A program made the position numbers and the translations under genes. Positions 11,040 through 24,100 of a stretch of DNA of 64,000 nt are shown here, piece by piece (within the stretch, counting starts at the first letter, position 1; each line of letters starts with the position of its first letter). The notes below the pieces were generated by a model. The model ran no database searches. It had not been told where the DNA came from and worked only from the letters and a program-made list of their open reading frames with translations. This stretch comes from Ligula intestinalis (Eukaryota > Platyhelminthes > Cestoda > Diphyllobothriidea > Diphyllobothriidae), in assembly GCA_036362985.1 (NCBI GenBank), contig JAYGXS010000003.1, positions 84,682,643-84,746,642 of the forward strand, given 5' to 3'.

Positions 11040-11990
11040 TCGCTTGATGTTTCGAGATCCGTCGCGGATTAATAATCAGAAACATACTCAGGAAGCAGTA
11101 GCAGTGACACATGCACAGAAAGTTGCGGTATTTATAGGATACTGTTATTATTGCAAACCTACAACGACAATTAACTGTAATTGCCTTCTTTCGCGTTGAT
11201 AGTTTGTTGAGCACCATGCAGGCTTTGACTTGCTGAACTTTCATCACGCGTGCTGGACTCAGGCGTGTTGGCGTAATACGACGCAGTGTCCTGTGCGTTC
11301 CCTAAGTAGTAACATGCTTTGGCCAAATTAAGTTTTAGCAAAGAATATGTGTTGGGCAACTCATCGCAATTGTTTATAGATTAGAGGCCCGTGGGCCATG
11401 ACTGAATTTATTCTCGGCTCACTTGATTGTCTTTTCTTGCGAGCATTCCGGCCTATTCATATTTGAATGTGTGGCTGGGTCTCTTCGAATGATCCGCAAC
11501 TTGAGTATTGGCATAAGTATACCGCACTGCTGCCGCGTGTTCGACAGTTCGCGTCTTGAGAATTCTGCCAGTTTCTTCGACAAATCTGCTTTGTCCGCAA
11601 CTGCACCAGATCCTGTAGACGACTGCAGATGTTTCTTGCCGTGGCAGTGGGTCTTTGGTTTCATTATCTGACGCTTTTTGGTTGTCTCCAAATGCTTTGG
11701 GAAGGCGGTCGACGGTCTCCGAGACGCTTTTTACGTTCGGGACCGTTCGCCGATTTTGGGTTCGATGTGATTTTCTTTGACATCTCGTTTGCGCAAGCAC
11801 CGGTTCTTCTTCTTGTCTTCTTCTTAACCAGTAATTTCCGACTTCCTTGCATGAATTCGCCTCCCTACGCACTACAGGCAAATAAAAAATCATGTACTGC
11901 GTGGAGTGGACTGATAATCTGGCTGCAGTGGCTCCCTTATAAAATCGAATAGAAGCTGATAAAATAATGTTTTTGTTCTGTAGCAGCACG
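11040..11990 (-). mobile_element. Penelope-like element, GIY-YIG endonuclease end
   Basis: A minus-strand frame (11453-11989 and its continuation to about 11200) carries VVYRIWCSCGQSRFVEETGR, then KTRTVEHAAAVR, then DHSKRPSHTFKYE. This is the C-terminal GIY-YIG endonuclease region of Penelope-like retroelements. The expected Y-V-G reads FVE, so the catalytic core is altered. Stops follow, then MLARKDNQVSRE and ELPNTYSLLKLNLAKA. The RT half is absent. The tail at 11050-11079 carries a hammerhead-like motif. Confidence 0.75.
11050..11079 (-). ncRNA. Degenerate hammerhead-ribozyme-like motif in Penelope tail
   Basis: On the minus strand CTGATTATTA is followed by a 5-bp stem (ATCCG-CGA-CGGAT) and then CTCGAAAC. 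A hammerhead core needs CUGANGA, stem II and GAAA, so the first box is mutated and a few bases are inserted. Penelope-like elements are known to carry hammerhead motifs in their terminal repeats. This copy is unlikely to be active. Confidence 0.4.
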
Positions 11991-12104
11991 CCCTCACAGT
12001 ATCAGATTAGCCGCCACTGTTTAATGTCAGTGCTTTGTAACACCGACAATGTCTTCTTCATTTCGCCTCACCTTTTACCTCCACACTATTTACATTTGTT
12101 ACAG

Positions 12105-12149
12105 GAAGAAGGCGTTTCCAACAGAGAGATCGTGCTTGAACCTCACAAG
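12105..12149 (+). CDS. Copy A exon 1: 45-nt lead exon
   Basis: Preceded by a pyrimidine tract and 'ttgttacag' and followed by 'gtaattc'. It encodes [15 protein letters not shown], phase 0-0. Copy B has the same exon at 48174-48218 with only His-to-Ser in the protein, while the flanks differ more. That pattern supports coding. An exon carrying the start codon must lie upstream. Confidence 0.75.
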
Positions 12150-15100
12150 GTAATTCTAACATTCTGTAATAGATCGGTGTTACATTTAGTTTTCTGAATC
12201 AGTATCGTTAACTCAACATGCAAGATATAATTAATCCGACATCACGTTGGTTTTAGTCACAGCGTCGAAGTGAACGACTGTGTGCCCTGCAAGACTCGAG
12301 TGGATCCAGCAAAACCAACGGTGCAAGCAGTGGGTATGAGTGGAAGCCCTCGCCAAATTCGTCACCGTCACCAGCTGAGGTGAACCACGCAACACTTACA
12401 CCAACAATCCCCTCACCTATTCCGACAGGAGGTTTGACTGGGGCAACATGCTTATCTATTTACACTAAAGCTTGTGATCCAGAAAGTCCTCTGGAAGAAA
12501 ACACTTCTGGTGAGTCCTTTTTTTATCATTCCCTATCCCCTTTTCGTTTATCTGTCTGGCTTTGTGCTGTGTTGCAATACAAATGAGTCCACCGGCAAAT
12601 GCGTCATCTTTTACTAGGTAACTCTCTGACAGGAGTTTACCCGAATACTTTTCTTGGATGTCTTGCGGAAAATAATAACGGCTCAGAATTGTTATGTTAT
12701 ACGGGGCGTACATTTTTATCGAGAGTTATCAGAGGATTTTGGTAGATTACATTTGCAGAAATCTGTATATCTGCTGGCCTAGTTTTCGATTGATTACCCT
12801 AAGTCGTATCTCTATAATTCGTGTTGATGGGTTCTTGAATGTCCATAGAGTAGCTACGCCGATTTTTTTAGATTTAATTCGTCAGTCAACCCATTAAAAA
12901 TTATAAGATGTAGTCTCTGGATTTTTCGAACACGGTTTCCCTTATCTATTTTTCAGAAATTCGAAAGTGGACCTGCGAGTTTTGTGCAAAAGGTTTTTCC
13001 AGGAAGACATACCTGAAAATACATATTGATTCTGTTCATAAGCGTACGTCTTTCCTCTCCTGTCTTCACTGTTATATCTCTTTTGCTTCCTTCGGGCAGT
13101 TTTTTTGCCAGCTATATCTTTACGGGGCTTCACTACGGAATCTCAGTATTCATACTTCTGTTCAGCTTTTTAATTTTCGCAGCAATTTATGAGGGAACTT
13201 TGAGTAAACCCTTCGGAACAAGCCTTTTTGGGTTTACTCCGCGGGTTTGTATGAATATTTGAGTCTAAATGAATCAGCTACTGCGGCGTAACTGCTTAGT
13301 ATTCACTATCTGCCAATATATGGCCACCAGTGTTCAAATACTGGAGGTTTTGCCATGGCGATAGTACAAGTACTCCAGAAAATGAAAAAATGACGTGATT
13401 GCTGTAACAGGCAGTTTGTTCGCTTGACCTTTTGGATTCTGTCTTGAATCATCATCAGGTACAGTTGCTTGTGGCTGTCTGGCCTCCGCGGCCTGCAAGC
13501 ATCGCACTCTTTAAGTCACTATAACTCTTTTCTACGAGTCAAGTCAAGTCAAATTTATTAAAGTAAATATAGGCAAACGCCTTTTTACTCCCTCTTGGTA
13601 CATAAGATTGAAGGAATACATCGGCATAGCCGAACATTCCAAAGAAGTCGTTGACACAATTTCAGACGACTCCTCGCTTGTTTTAAGTAATACACTCACA
13701 CTCAGTTTACACGAGCCAGCAGTGTAACTGAGGAAGAAGAGCAGACAGTGAAAAAACTCCTAAGGCTGGCTCATAATTCAAAATGGAATGCCATTTGTGG
13801 TTTTTAGGCGAAAAACTGTCGCCTTTGGGGGAAGTATGTGAATGATGGGGGCATGGTGCTTCTGTGAATGTTGACGGCAGCCATGACGAGTGTCTGATGA
13901 TGAGCGCGAGGGGGGAATCAAAACGTCTGGCCGGTAACGTACTCTCTGCATCTCCTTTATAACTGCTCCTCCAAACCCCTTTAAATACGGGTCCTAGCTA
14001 TAGCTTCGCTCCGAAAGTTGATGTAAATATTTACATAGGTTGAAATTCATCGTCTAGTTCAGTTCACTTTTATTAGGGAAATATAGGTAAATACCTTTAA
14101 GCTCCCTCGTTGTACATAGCTATCACGCAGAACATGTGGCGTTGCCAGTAATGGAACTGCGATAGGCGGGCAGACAGTAAAAAAAACTCCTTAGGCATCA
14201 TTCATATGTTAAGTTTTGAATGCCATTTGTGGGATTTTAAGGAGAAAAACTGTCGCCTGTGGGGGGGGGGCGAAGGGAACATGTAAGTCGGATGTCCTGC
14301 TGCTGAAAGTGTTTGGATCATGTCAGGAGGAGGCCATTGCGGTTGTTCAATATCCTAATGGTCACACGGGAAGATGACTGCGGTGGTCACGGTGTCGGAG
14401 ATGCGCCCATCGTATGCCCATGCGAGCCAGAGGAAGAAACTTGCAATCAGTTATTCTAAACAAAATATTACTGAAAAGTAGCGAGCAGTATGTTTTTTAA
14501 TTAAAAATGTTAGACTGTAATATAATTAGCTCGCTTCGTTACAGATAGTATCTTTTTCTGTGCTGATCGAACTGCATCTTAAACATGTCTACAGATGGGG
14601 ACATGAAAATGTATGCGGGTAGAGCATTCCATGCCTGCATTACCCTCTTAGAGAAGAAGAATTTTCGTGTGTTCAATCTTGCCCCAGTCACACGTAGTTT
14701 GAGAGGGTGTCCGCGCAATCTAGTAGTAGTGGCCAGCTCAAAGAAATCGTTGGATGCTAGGCAAAAAATTTTGATCCCGCAACATGCGAAATGCCTGTAT
14801 CAGGTCACCGCGCAGCTGTCTGTAATCCAGAGGAAATATGTCAAGATTGGTCAGTCGTGTCTCGTGAGGAAGGTACGCTTGGCCTCGCACTATCTTAGTT
14901 GCCCGTCGTTGTACCCTTTCAAGTTTTTTTTGTCATTGACTGTCCAAGGTTTCCAGGCTTGAATGGCAAATTCCAGTTGGGGTCGCACAAACGCGCCGAA
15001 GACCTTGCCAAAGACTGCTTTATCAAACTTAACAAAGGCGCGCTTTATAAGATACAAGCTTGACATTGCGGATTTGGCCACCTTCAGGCTGTGGAGTGAT

Positions 15101-18100
15101 GGCTTAAGTGAGGGAGTGAACCACACTCCCAGATCCTTCTGGGCCTCTACTTCTGGCAGCGGTGTGTTATTTAGGTTGTAAACCCTCCGATACGAAGTGT
15201 TAGTACTACTGAAACGCATTATGTTGCATTTGGCGAAATTAAATGGCAGGAACCACTCGTTTGACCATTGCTCGCGTCGGTGCAAATCTGCCTGCAGATT
15301 TGCTACGTCGTCTTCGATACGAATAACCTTCCAGAGTTTTATATCGTCGGCGAACATTGCGGTTACGCAGTCTAATCCACTTATGCAGTGGTCGATATAT
15401 ATAAGGAAAAGGATAGGACCCAGAACAGAACCCTGGGGGACCCCACTATCAACTGACACCTCGGCCGATCGCTGATCACAAATGGATGCGGTTTGAGTTT
15501 GGCCAGTCAGAAAGTTTTCGATCCATCGCAAAAGTTTGCCTGTTACCCCTATACGTCTAAGCTTGTATAGGAGACGTTGATGCAGTACAGTGTCAAATGC
15601 CTTCTTCAAATCTATGAAGACTGCGTGCACCGTGTTTCCTTGATCGAGTGCTCTGGTCCATTGCTCTAGACAGAAGAGCAGATTTGTCAAGCAGGACCGT
15701 CCTCTACGGAATCCGTGCTGTTTATCAGAAAGAAGTCGATGACACTCTAAGAATTGCATCAACTCTATTTTGATAATTCGCTCTATGATTTTGCAGCATA
15801 TTGAAATAAGGCTTATTGGCCTGTAGTTGTTTGCGGACGCCCGACTCCCACTTTTGTGTATGGGTGAGATCCACGCTGTCTTCTAGTCGGATGGCAGTTG
15901 GTCTGTGTTTAGGGGTTCTCCCAACTCCATGGCTAGCTCTTTCAACAGCTTTGCAGGTATGCCGTCCGGTCCTGGCGACTTCGTGTCTTGGAGCTTAAGA
16001 AGTTATTGTAGGACAGTAACTTCTGTAAGCACAACTGAGTCAGTCGGAATATCCTCGGTACTAAAATTGGTTATGGTTAGCTCGACCTCTCTCGTAAAAA
16101 ACGACTGAAAGAACCCAGATAGATGCTCGGCCTTCGCTTTGTTCTCGCAAATTTTCGCGTCTTCATCCGTTTTTAACAACGGGATGGGGTCTCTATTTCG
16201 GGTAGATTGCCTAATGTAGTTGTAGAAGACCTTCAGATTTCCTACTGCACGGTTTATTAGGTCACTCTCGAAACTTTGGCGGGTTTTTAGTACAAGGCAC
16301 TTAACCTTATTTCTCTGCGCTTTGTACTTGTTGTACAACTCGGTGGTCTTATCTCTCCGATACGTTCGAAACGGCTTTTCTTTACGGTTAACCTCCCTCT
16401 TCAGCTCTTCCCTCTTCTGCAAAATAATCACCTAAAATATTCACAAGGCGCCAACGGGCAGTTAGCAGTGTCCAGATATCGAGTAATCTGTCATATTGAC
16501 AGTATACTAACTAGCCAAAAATCCAGTCACGCGTGTTGCGCCGATCCTGAACGAAGCAGCTAGAAGGGGTTCCAGCTCAGCGATGCTCGTGTGCTTTCTA
16601 TTATAGAAATTGTAGTTTCCATGTTTTCTTGCTTTGACGAAATATATATGTAACGTGGCTACGAGGTCCTGTTTTTTTGGGAGTTTTTCTTCTTTAATAA
16701 TTGTGCGACTTTTAAGGTAGGTCAGGTCGGGTGAGACGGTATGCAGTATGTCAACTTAACCATTTGCCAAGCCCTCATGCTTAACCTAGAACAATAAAGT
16801 ACGCCTACTTCAATGCAATAAGTAGGTATATCGTGTTTAATATTTGCCGGATTGCCTATTTGGTCCTCGTCATCCGGTATTTACAGCGCAGTCAAGTAAT
16901 GTTTTGCAGACCAACGCCTTGCGTGGCATTGACCATACGGGACTAAAATTTGGTGTGTTTGAGGGAGCATCGTGTTGAGCTGTATTCAGATCCTGCGCAC
17001 ATTATGCTGTCCAGTATTTATGGTTTTTATGTACCTCGCACTTTTTACGTCTAGCCCGAGATGGGTCACGTGCCTTTCCTACGGAGAGAAAGCCTTATTA
17101 ATTTTTAGGAAAAGGTGGAGAAAGGCAAAATCGGAATATTTTTACTCAGCCAAGTTTGCACAGCCTTAAATGAATTAATCTATTTTTGTATTTTCTTATT
17201 TTCTTTTCAGGGATATACGAGTTCCCTTGTGAGATCTGTGGTGATTCCTTTTCGTGGAAGGTAAACTTGACCAGACATATCAATAGTGTGCACAAAAGTA
17301 CGCCTCTTCTGCCTTTAACATACTCATTTGTGTGCATGTATTTTATTCCCTACGTGGTCTTTTCTTTCACTTGTCATTTTCGCCCGCCTTTACCCGGGGT
17401 TACGATAGTTGAGGGAAATGAGAGCAAGCAATTGACGTGTCGTCATTCCAGTGACTTTGATGCCGTCTTAATAACTTGTGCCATTCACTCAATGTTTGCC
17501 ACCCATGGACTTCACAAATGCCCATGTCCAGCTATCTTTTAATAATCAAAGCCAATCCGCCGTATTAGTCACTGCGGTAGCTGCATTTAACCTTTAGGTG
17601 GCTTGACGAACGGATTTTGATGTGAATTGCAAGGTTTTCTGGAAATTGTGGGCGCATGATCCTCTCCTCATTACTCAGTGAGAATTAACAGGTGGGTATG
17701 CAAGCTGGTGCCGTCATCTCATATAACTCTTTGTTAGCCTTATTGCTTTGCAATTGTCATGGGTATTTTACTTCCGGAACACTAAAGGCTCATTTTCGAA
17801 TGTACAGTAACTGTGAATTTCCCATAGGTTGTGCTCCTAGGCCTCTGCAAATTTAGCGAAATCCCGAACTTTAGATGGCCAAATAACAGTAAGAATGACT
17901 TCTACGGAAATAGCAATGTCCCGTCCACTAAAACTAGCTGACCTTGCAATAATTTTAATGAAGATTAACTGTTCTCGTTTATTAGTCCTAGTATTAAACT
18001 AAACTGAGGATCAAACGGAGAACATAGAAACTCAACTCACTACTTGTCTTCGGAAACCGAAAGACCGAGGTTTTCTTAGTGAACAAGAGTTAGAAGTGCT

Positions 18101-21100
18101 GAAACCCACAGGCACAGCTCCCCCAAGGCTTTATGGTTTGCCAAAGATTCATAAACCAGGCGTTCCAATACGGCCAATAATGGATATGTGCAACTCACCA
18201 TATCATGCAATTTCAAAGTGGCTGGCAGAAAAGTTGAAACCGATTTGGCACCAAATAGCACTGCATAGCCTACGGGACAGATTTGAACTCGTCGAATCCA
18301 TAAGAAACACTAATATCAACGGTAAAACGATGTTATCCCTAGATGTCGCGTCACTGTTCACCAACATTCCACTCACAGAAACCATAGAATTTTTGTGTAA
18401 CGAGATTGATAAAAAAAGAGTTCCCAATCGGCATGCCGATCGGGGAAATGAAGCAATTACTCTTAAGCTGCACTTTAAACGTGCAATTCAGCTTTAATGG
18501 CCAATTTTACCGCCAAATCGATGGGGTAGCTACGGGATCACCGCTTGGACCTCTTTTAGCGGATACTTTCATGGGCAAAATGGAGAGCAACAAACTTTCT
18601 CCTATTATAAAAGACCTTCCAGCCTATGCCCGCTATGTGGATGATGTATTTATAATAGCAGATGGAAGACTTGAGCTTGACACATTCTTAGATAAAGTGA
18701 ATCAGGTGCACTGAGCGTTAATCTTCACTTTGGAAAACGAGGACAGACAGTGCCTCCCCTTCCTGGACGTCCTTAGTAGAAGATCTGATGGACCAATAAT
18801 TAGAAGTGTATTTCGTAAGAAGACCTGGACAGGGCAATACACTAACTTATACAGTTTTGTGCCACTAAGTCAGAAACGAGGCCTAGTCCGCTGCCTCACG
18901 AACCGAGCTAGGAGAATATGTTCTCCAGAGACACTGTAGGACGAACTCGCACTGCTTAAAAATACCTTACAAGAAAATGGGTTCCCCGATAAGTTCATCG
19001 ATAAGTTTATGGAGGAACGTCCACCAAGACCGGAGGTACCGACGGCCTAGAAGAGAACCGTATTTCTTGCATTGCCTTTTTAAGGTGATCCAGCAAGCGA
19101 ACTTCTACAGCTTCGTCTGAGCGCTGCAATCGCGCGTACATATCCAGCAGCAAAGTTACGATTATTGTTCTCAAGCACTCCACTCCTTCGCATTGAAGGC
19201 AAGGATAGACTGCCGTTCCAGACCACATCAATCTGTATCTACAACTTAACATGCTCCTGTGGGGCAAGTTACATTGGTCGAACGATTAGACGTCTATCTA
19301 AGCGCATGCGAGAACATCACCCTGCGTGACTAAACAGAGGCGAAACTCAGTCCATATCAAGCGCAATTCTGGCTCACTTGGTAGACAGCGGTCATCGGGT
19401 AGACGTCAACCAAGTATTTAGAGTCGTCTACAAATTTCCGGCTAAACACTCTAAGTTCCTGCGTCAGCGGATACTTGCGACGGCGGAAGCAGTCGCCATT
19501 CGCCTCACAAACCCAATTTTATGTGCGCAGCGAGCATTTGTAGCGGCCCTAAGGCTCCCGTGGCCAAAAGCCTTTTTAAAATCTGCCCTCACGCCTCTTA
19601 CTACGCCGCGAAACAATGATTAGACAGTGGCATCAAGCATCCAAAGGCCACCGACACAGTCTCAAGACGTTGACACCTTGCGTCCTCACACAACCCAACG
19701 AAACCCAAGACGACGCCCACTGGATGACATTAAATAATCGCCTGACTCCTTCCCCTCTCCCCCACCTCCATTTATCTGTCCCTTTGATCCTTTTACACCT
19801 CTCTCCTCTCTCCCCCTTGTTACTACTGATTGGTTTGCCTAAAACTTTCGTTGAATCTACCCTCCCTTTTATTACCCTATTGCCTGATGATGAATTAATT
19901 GAAAACGTTCGTTCGCTTAACTTGACTTCCTTAATGCTTACATGGGTATCATCTCTGAACTTAAACTGTAATCCTTACCCTATGCTAAACCTAAACCCTA
20001 CAGTTAAAAAGAACCCGAAGCTTAACCCTTGACATAATCCTAATCTCAACCCTGAGTTTAATTTCCACCCCAAACCTTACCCTAACGCTCACTTTCGTAA
20101 ACCTACTTTCCAGGAATTCGACACAAAGCCGCATGCATTGTGGGCGGTGCCCGTTCCCGTTTCCTGTTTAGGGTCTCAAGCAAAAATATGCGAACATCGT
20201 GAAGCTGCAGATTCAGAAATTGGAATTTTTGGAATATTACTTAACGCGGGGCTTGTCAGCATTTCTGTCTAGCGCAATCTTTCGCTTATATAGTGTGTTT
20301 CTTGTAGAATGAGAATTTACATTATCGTTGAACGGTAACTTAGCCTTGAAGCAAGAAAAGCAAGCCTCTCACTCCTTTTGTTTCAGATCTGCGAAACTTT
20401 TCGTGTGATATTTGTGGCCGTTCTTTCAATTGGAGGGCAGGCCTGATCAAGCACGTCAATACTGTGCACGAAGGTATGCCTCTTCTTATTCTATAGGCTT
20501 TCTCGTATTTTTGCCTCTTCCGTGTTTGTGAATATTTGCTTGTGTCACGCATATGCGTACGCCACTGCTCGTCTTGTTGCTAGGTTTGGGCACTCGACTG
20601 GCACACAGGAGACGGCAGAAAACGAGAGCCAGCTAAGCTGGAAAAAACCTTGCGCTTTTAAATATATCACTGGGTTTGCCAGGATGCCACTGTTCCCATC
20701 AGGGCTGAGTGTCGGTCTCAGTATCTCGCTGGAGGGAGATTGCAATCCAACTTAGGAAACAATGCAGGCGCTCTTTAACATATACTGTAACCCCCTAAAC
20801 CTCGCTAAGTTCGAAATTTCACAATTTTTGGACGGACAAGTCACAGTAATGATGACTTGTATGGCCGCTCACACAAGACGCAGGAAAGGAGTTATCCCGT
20901 TCATTAAAAATAGTTGGTATTGCGACAGATTTCAGTAGCGATAAATATTCTTAACCGTAACATAAAACCTAACAGTACTGTTAACTCTATGTTAAACATT
21001 GACCCTATGGTTAAGAAGAACCCGACGCTCAACCTCTGACATCATTTTGGCCCAACCTAGTCGCCTGTTCCCCACTGGGGGATGGTTCTAATCCAACTTT

Positions 21101-24100
21101 TTTTGTTTCATGCGCAATGCGGTTCGTTGCCATCTTCTCCCACCTTTACTTGGGATTGCAGTAGTTGAGTAAAATGAAAGCGAGTCCATTACTTGTCGTC
21201 ATTCCAGTGCTTTTTTCCTCTTTCAATAACGTGTCTGCCGCCAAACAGGACTGAGAGTCAGAATCAGTGGCTCCCTAGTGACAGATTTTAATGCAACTTT
21301 TTAAACGCCGCAGGCGACTTTTTAAATATAAAGTACCACCGTGAACTTCGGGTAGGTTAAGTTCCCAGACCGGCACGAATTTTGAAAATTTACAAATTTT
21401 GGACGTACAAGTAAATGCAAAAAATGACTTGCAGGGCAGCGTACACACACAGTTCACGGGAATTCAAACACGATAGCTTTTGGGAAGGGTAAATATTCTT
21501 GTGTAGTTACTGTAGCGCAAAACTAAACTGTACCCTTAGCCATATGTTTAACATAAACTCTACTGCTTAGAAGAACCCAAAACTTAACGCCTGACATAAT
21601 CCTTAACCCAAACCTGACCTTAAGATGATAGATAGATAGATAGAGCATTATATTTTGATGATAATATCAAAATTTTCAGCAAAAAATGGCTCCATTCACG
21701 GAGAGCAGAAAATAAGGTAAATTGAGGGGTCCAAAAACCTCAAGAGTAAATGGTCAAAGATGACAAAATACTCAAAGTAAGAAATCGACACGGTTACCAC
21801 ATCAGTTATGGAGACAGGTCTGCCTTCAGCTTCTCAATTTCCGTTTCTTCACACGTGAGGAGTCGTGCTAAGAATGGGAGTGCCGAGTACTTGTAGGCCT
21901 ATGTACGGCAGGTCATATGACGGAAGCTTCGGCGCATAGTACGAGAAGACTTCGCAGCCATTAATTCAGAGCGGACAGGGTGAGCGACCTCACTGAGAAT
22001 ACGGTCCACGAAATTCTTGACCGATTTGAAATGTCGCTGAATTATAAGGTCAGCCAAAAAAGCATAGTAATAACCGGCAGCCGAAGAGAGCATGCGGAGA
22101 ATACGTTTAATAATAAGCAAGTCTTTCTTGAGTAATGCTGGGAAAGTAACTGCAGAGCAGTAAAGAATGAGAGGGAGGATACAAGCATCTATAAAACGCT
22201 TTGAACTTAATCATAAGCCGAAATCTAATTTCCCCGGAATCTGACACAACCTAGTCGCTTGTTCCCGTATTCTTCTCAGTTAGTCATGCAAGTGATCTCG
22301 ATTTATTACTATCATTATTCGTAACAAATTCTTTCAAAAAATGATATGTACAACTGAACGCTCACAAGCCGAACAATGTACCTGGATCCGCCTATTTTAA
22401 TTGTTACCACCCCAAGCAAGAATAAATGAATATAGTTAAGTCGCAGATTCAGAAACGTGAATTTTCATGATATTAATTTAGACAGAGCCTATCAAAGTTT
22501 CTTCCTAGCGTGATCTTCCGCTAATGTACTGTGTTTCTTGTAGAATGACATTTTTCATTATCACCTAACGTAAATGTGTCTTGGAGCAAGTAAACTCAGA
22601 CTCTGGTACATTGAATTATCTTACTATATCCTGTTTTTTTCTTTGTTTTAGATTTGCGCAAGTTCCCGTGTGATGTTTGTGGCCATTCTTTCAAAGAGAA
22701 GGGAGCTCTGAACAACCACATCAACACTGTGCACAAAAGTACGCCTCTCTTTGTTTTTATTCTTCGTGCTTTCCTCCCATCTTTTTGCCTGCTCGGTGCT
22801 TGCCAATATTTTCTTGCGAAATGCACTTGACTGTTGCATGGGAGAGGGCAGAAAAAGAGGGCAAGTGAGGCTTGCTGGGAGAAAATTCATCCTGGCGCAT
22901 TTCTCGCTGTATAAAATCTGACGCGTTTGAATCTATCACGGGGTTAACCGGGGTTCCCCTGTCCTTATGAAGACTGAGATTGAGACTCACTGGCTCCCTA
23001 GGGCAAGATTCGAACCAACCCTTGGAATGTCTTGTACCCGTTGAAACAACCGGAGAGTTTGTGGCAAGCGTAGATGAGCCTAGGAACCTCGCCCCAGCAA
23101 ATCTTCGACTGTCTGGGCATTATCTTGTCGTCTATCATTTCGTTGGTGATGTAAGGATGTGGTAAATTGGCCAGAGAGATATTAATCGGTGCTGCGCTCT
23201 CGCCGCGCGTAGGTGTCTTCATCCGCGACTGTCTACCTGATGAGGAATACGCTAGACGGAGTCCTTTGACGGCGCCAGGAATTGCTCCCCACTTGGGATA
23301 GGGAAAGCCGATGCATTGTTTGCGATGAGTGCCTTCTATGTTGTTGACAGTTCTTTCACAAAGTTAAGTTGTTTTATGTTTTGTGATTATCTTGCTCCAC
23401 TGGTGACGTTATCAGGCATGCTCAAGCTGGTTTTTTATGCTGTGATCAGATAAGGTCAGATACCTGATGATTGATGTTAGGGTCAGAACTAGGAGGGTGC
23501 AGTCCAGGTAAAAGACAGGAATGGGAATCCCCCTGCCATTTAGCGTGATGCAACGTGCATTATTAGGGGGAAAGTCCGCGTTCCTCTGTGCGCTCTAATT
23601 ATGTAGTAAACTTTGTATATTTAAACTAAAATTTACGGTAACGTAGCGAAAGAGCCATTAATTCTAGTTTCTGATTTCTGCTCTTAGTGTTTCATGGTGT
23701 TTTATTGATCATGTCAAGAGGCATGCCTACTCCCGTAAATAGGTTAAAGCCAATTCAGATAACTGTTTGAGCACTGTACTGGCGTGTTAACTTTTCTTTT
23801 GCTTCGGTTTTAGAACTGCGAGCGTTTTCCTGTGCAATTTGTGGTCACAACTTTGCGCGCAGTGGATCCTTGAAGAAGCATCTCAGACGATTGCATTCAG
23901 GTACCCTTCCCTTTGCTTAGTGTGCTGTTTATTGGGGGACGTTCTCAGTTTTCATGGGACAAAGGTCCTCGGATTCTCAGTGCTTATTTGAAATACAGGC
24001 TGTTTTTTAAGTAACCTGCTTGCCTGAAGTCGTCTTGACTCATTAATGCATTGCCAAAAATGGACTGGAAGCTATGCCTGCCAGTGGTTAGTTAATACTG

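Larger units (their letters stand above)
13044..17210 (+). other. Intron 3 of copy A, filled by LINE insertions
   Basis: Starts GTACGT and ends TTTTCAG. It contains a hammerhead-like remnant (13430-13458), a LINE tail (13535-14050) and a nearly complete LINE RT (14055-16440), all on the minus strand. About 16440-17200 shows nothing recognisable. The corresponding intron in copy B is only about 440 bp. Confidence 0.75.
17298..20386 (+). other. Intron 4 of copy A with Penelope insertion
   Basis: Begins GTACGC and ends TTTCAG. 17390-17460 resembles 21150-21225 (shared intronic repeat 'gagcaagcaattgacgtgtcgtcattccag'). 18010-19910 is a Penelope-like element. 20160-20380 matches 22430-22640, the common upstream module of finger exons. 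Confidence 0.75.

Noticed and set aside
11967..12197. Separate small gene of 76 codons
   Set aside because: The frame coincides with exon 1 of the zinc-finger gene plus intron on both sides. Copy B lacks the upstream Met and frame, while the 45-nt exon and its splice sites are conserved.
19970..20050. Telomere-like 'cctaaacccta' sequence
   Set aside because: Only scattered, irregular matches. Diverged copies at 20950 and 21505 show it is an intronic repeat, not an interstitial telomere array.
23232..23262. Hammerhead-like CTGATGAG near 23234
   Set aside because: No GAAA box or pairing stem follows at the required distance.
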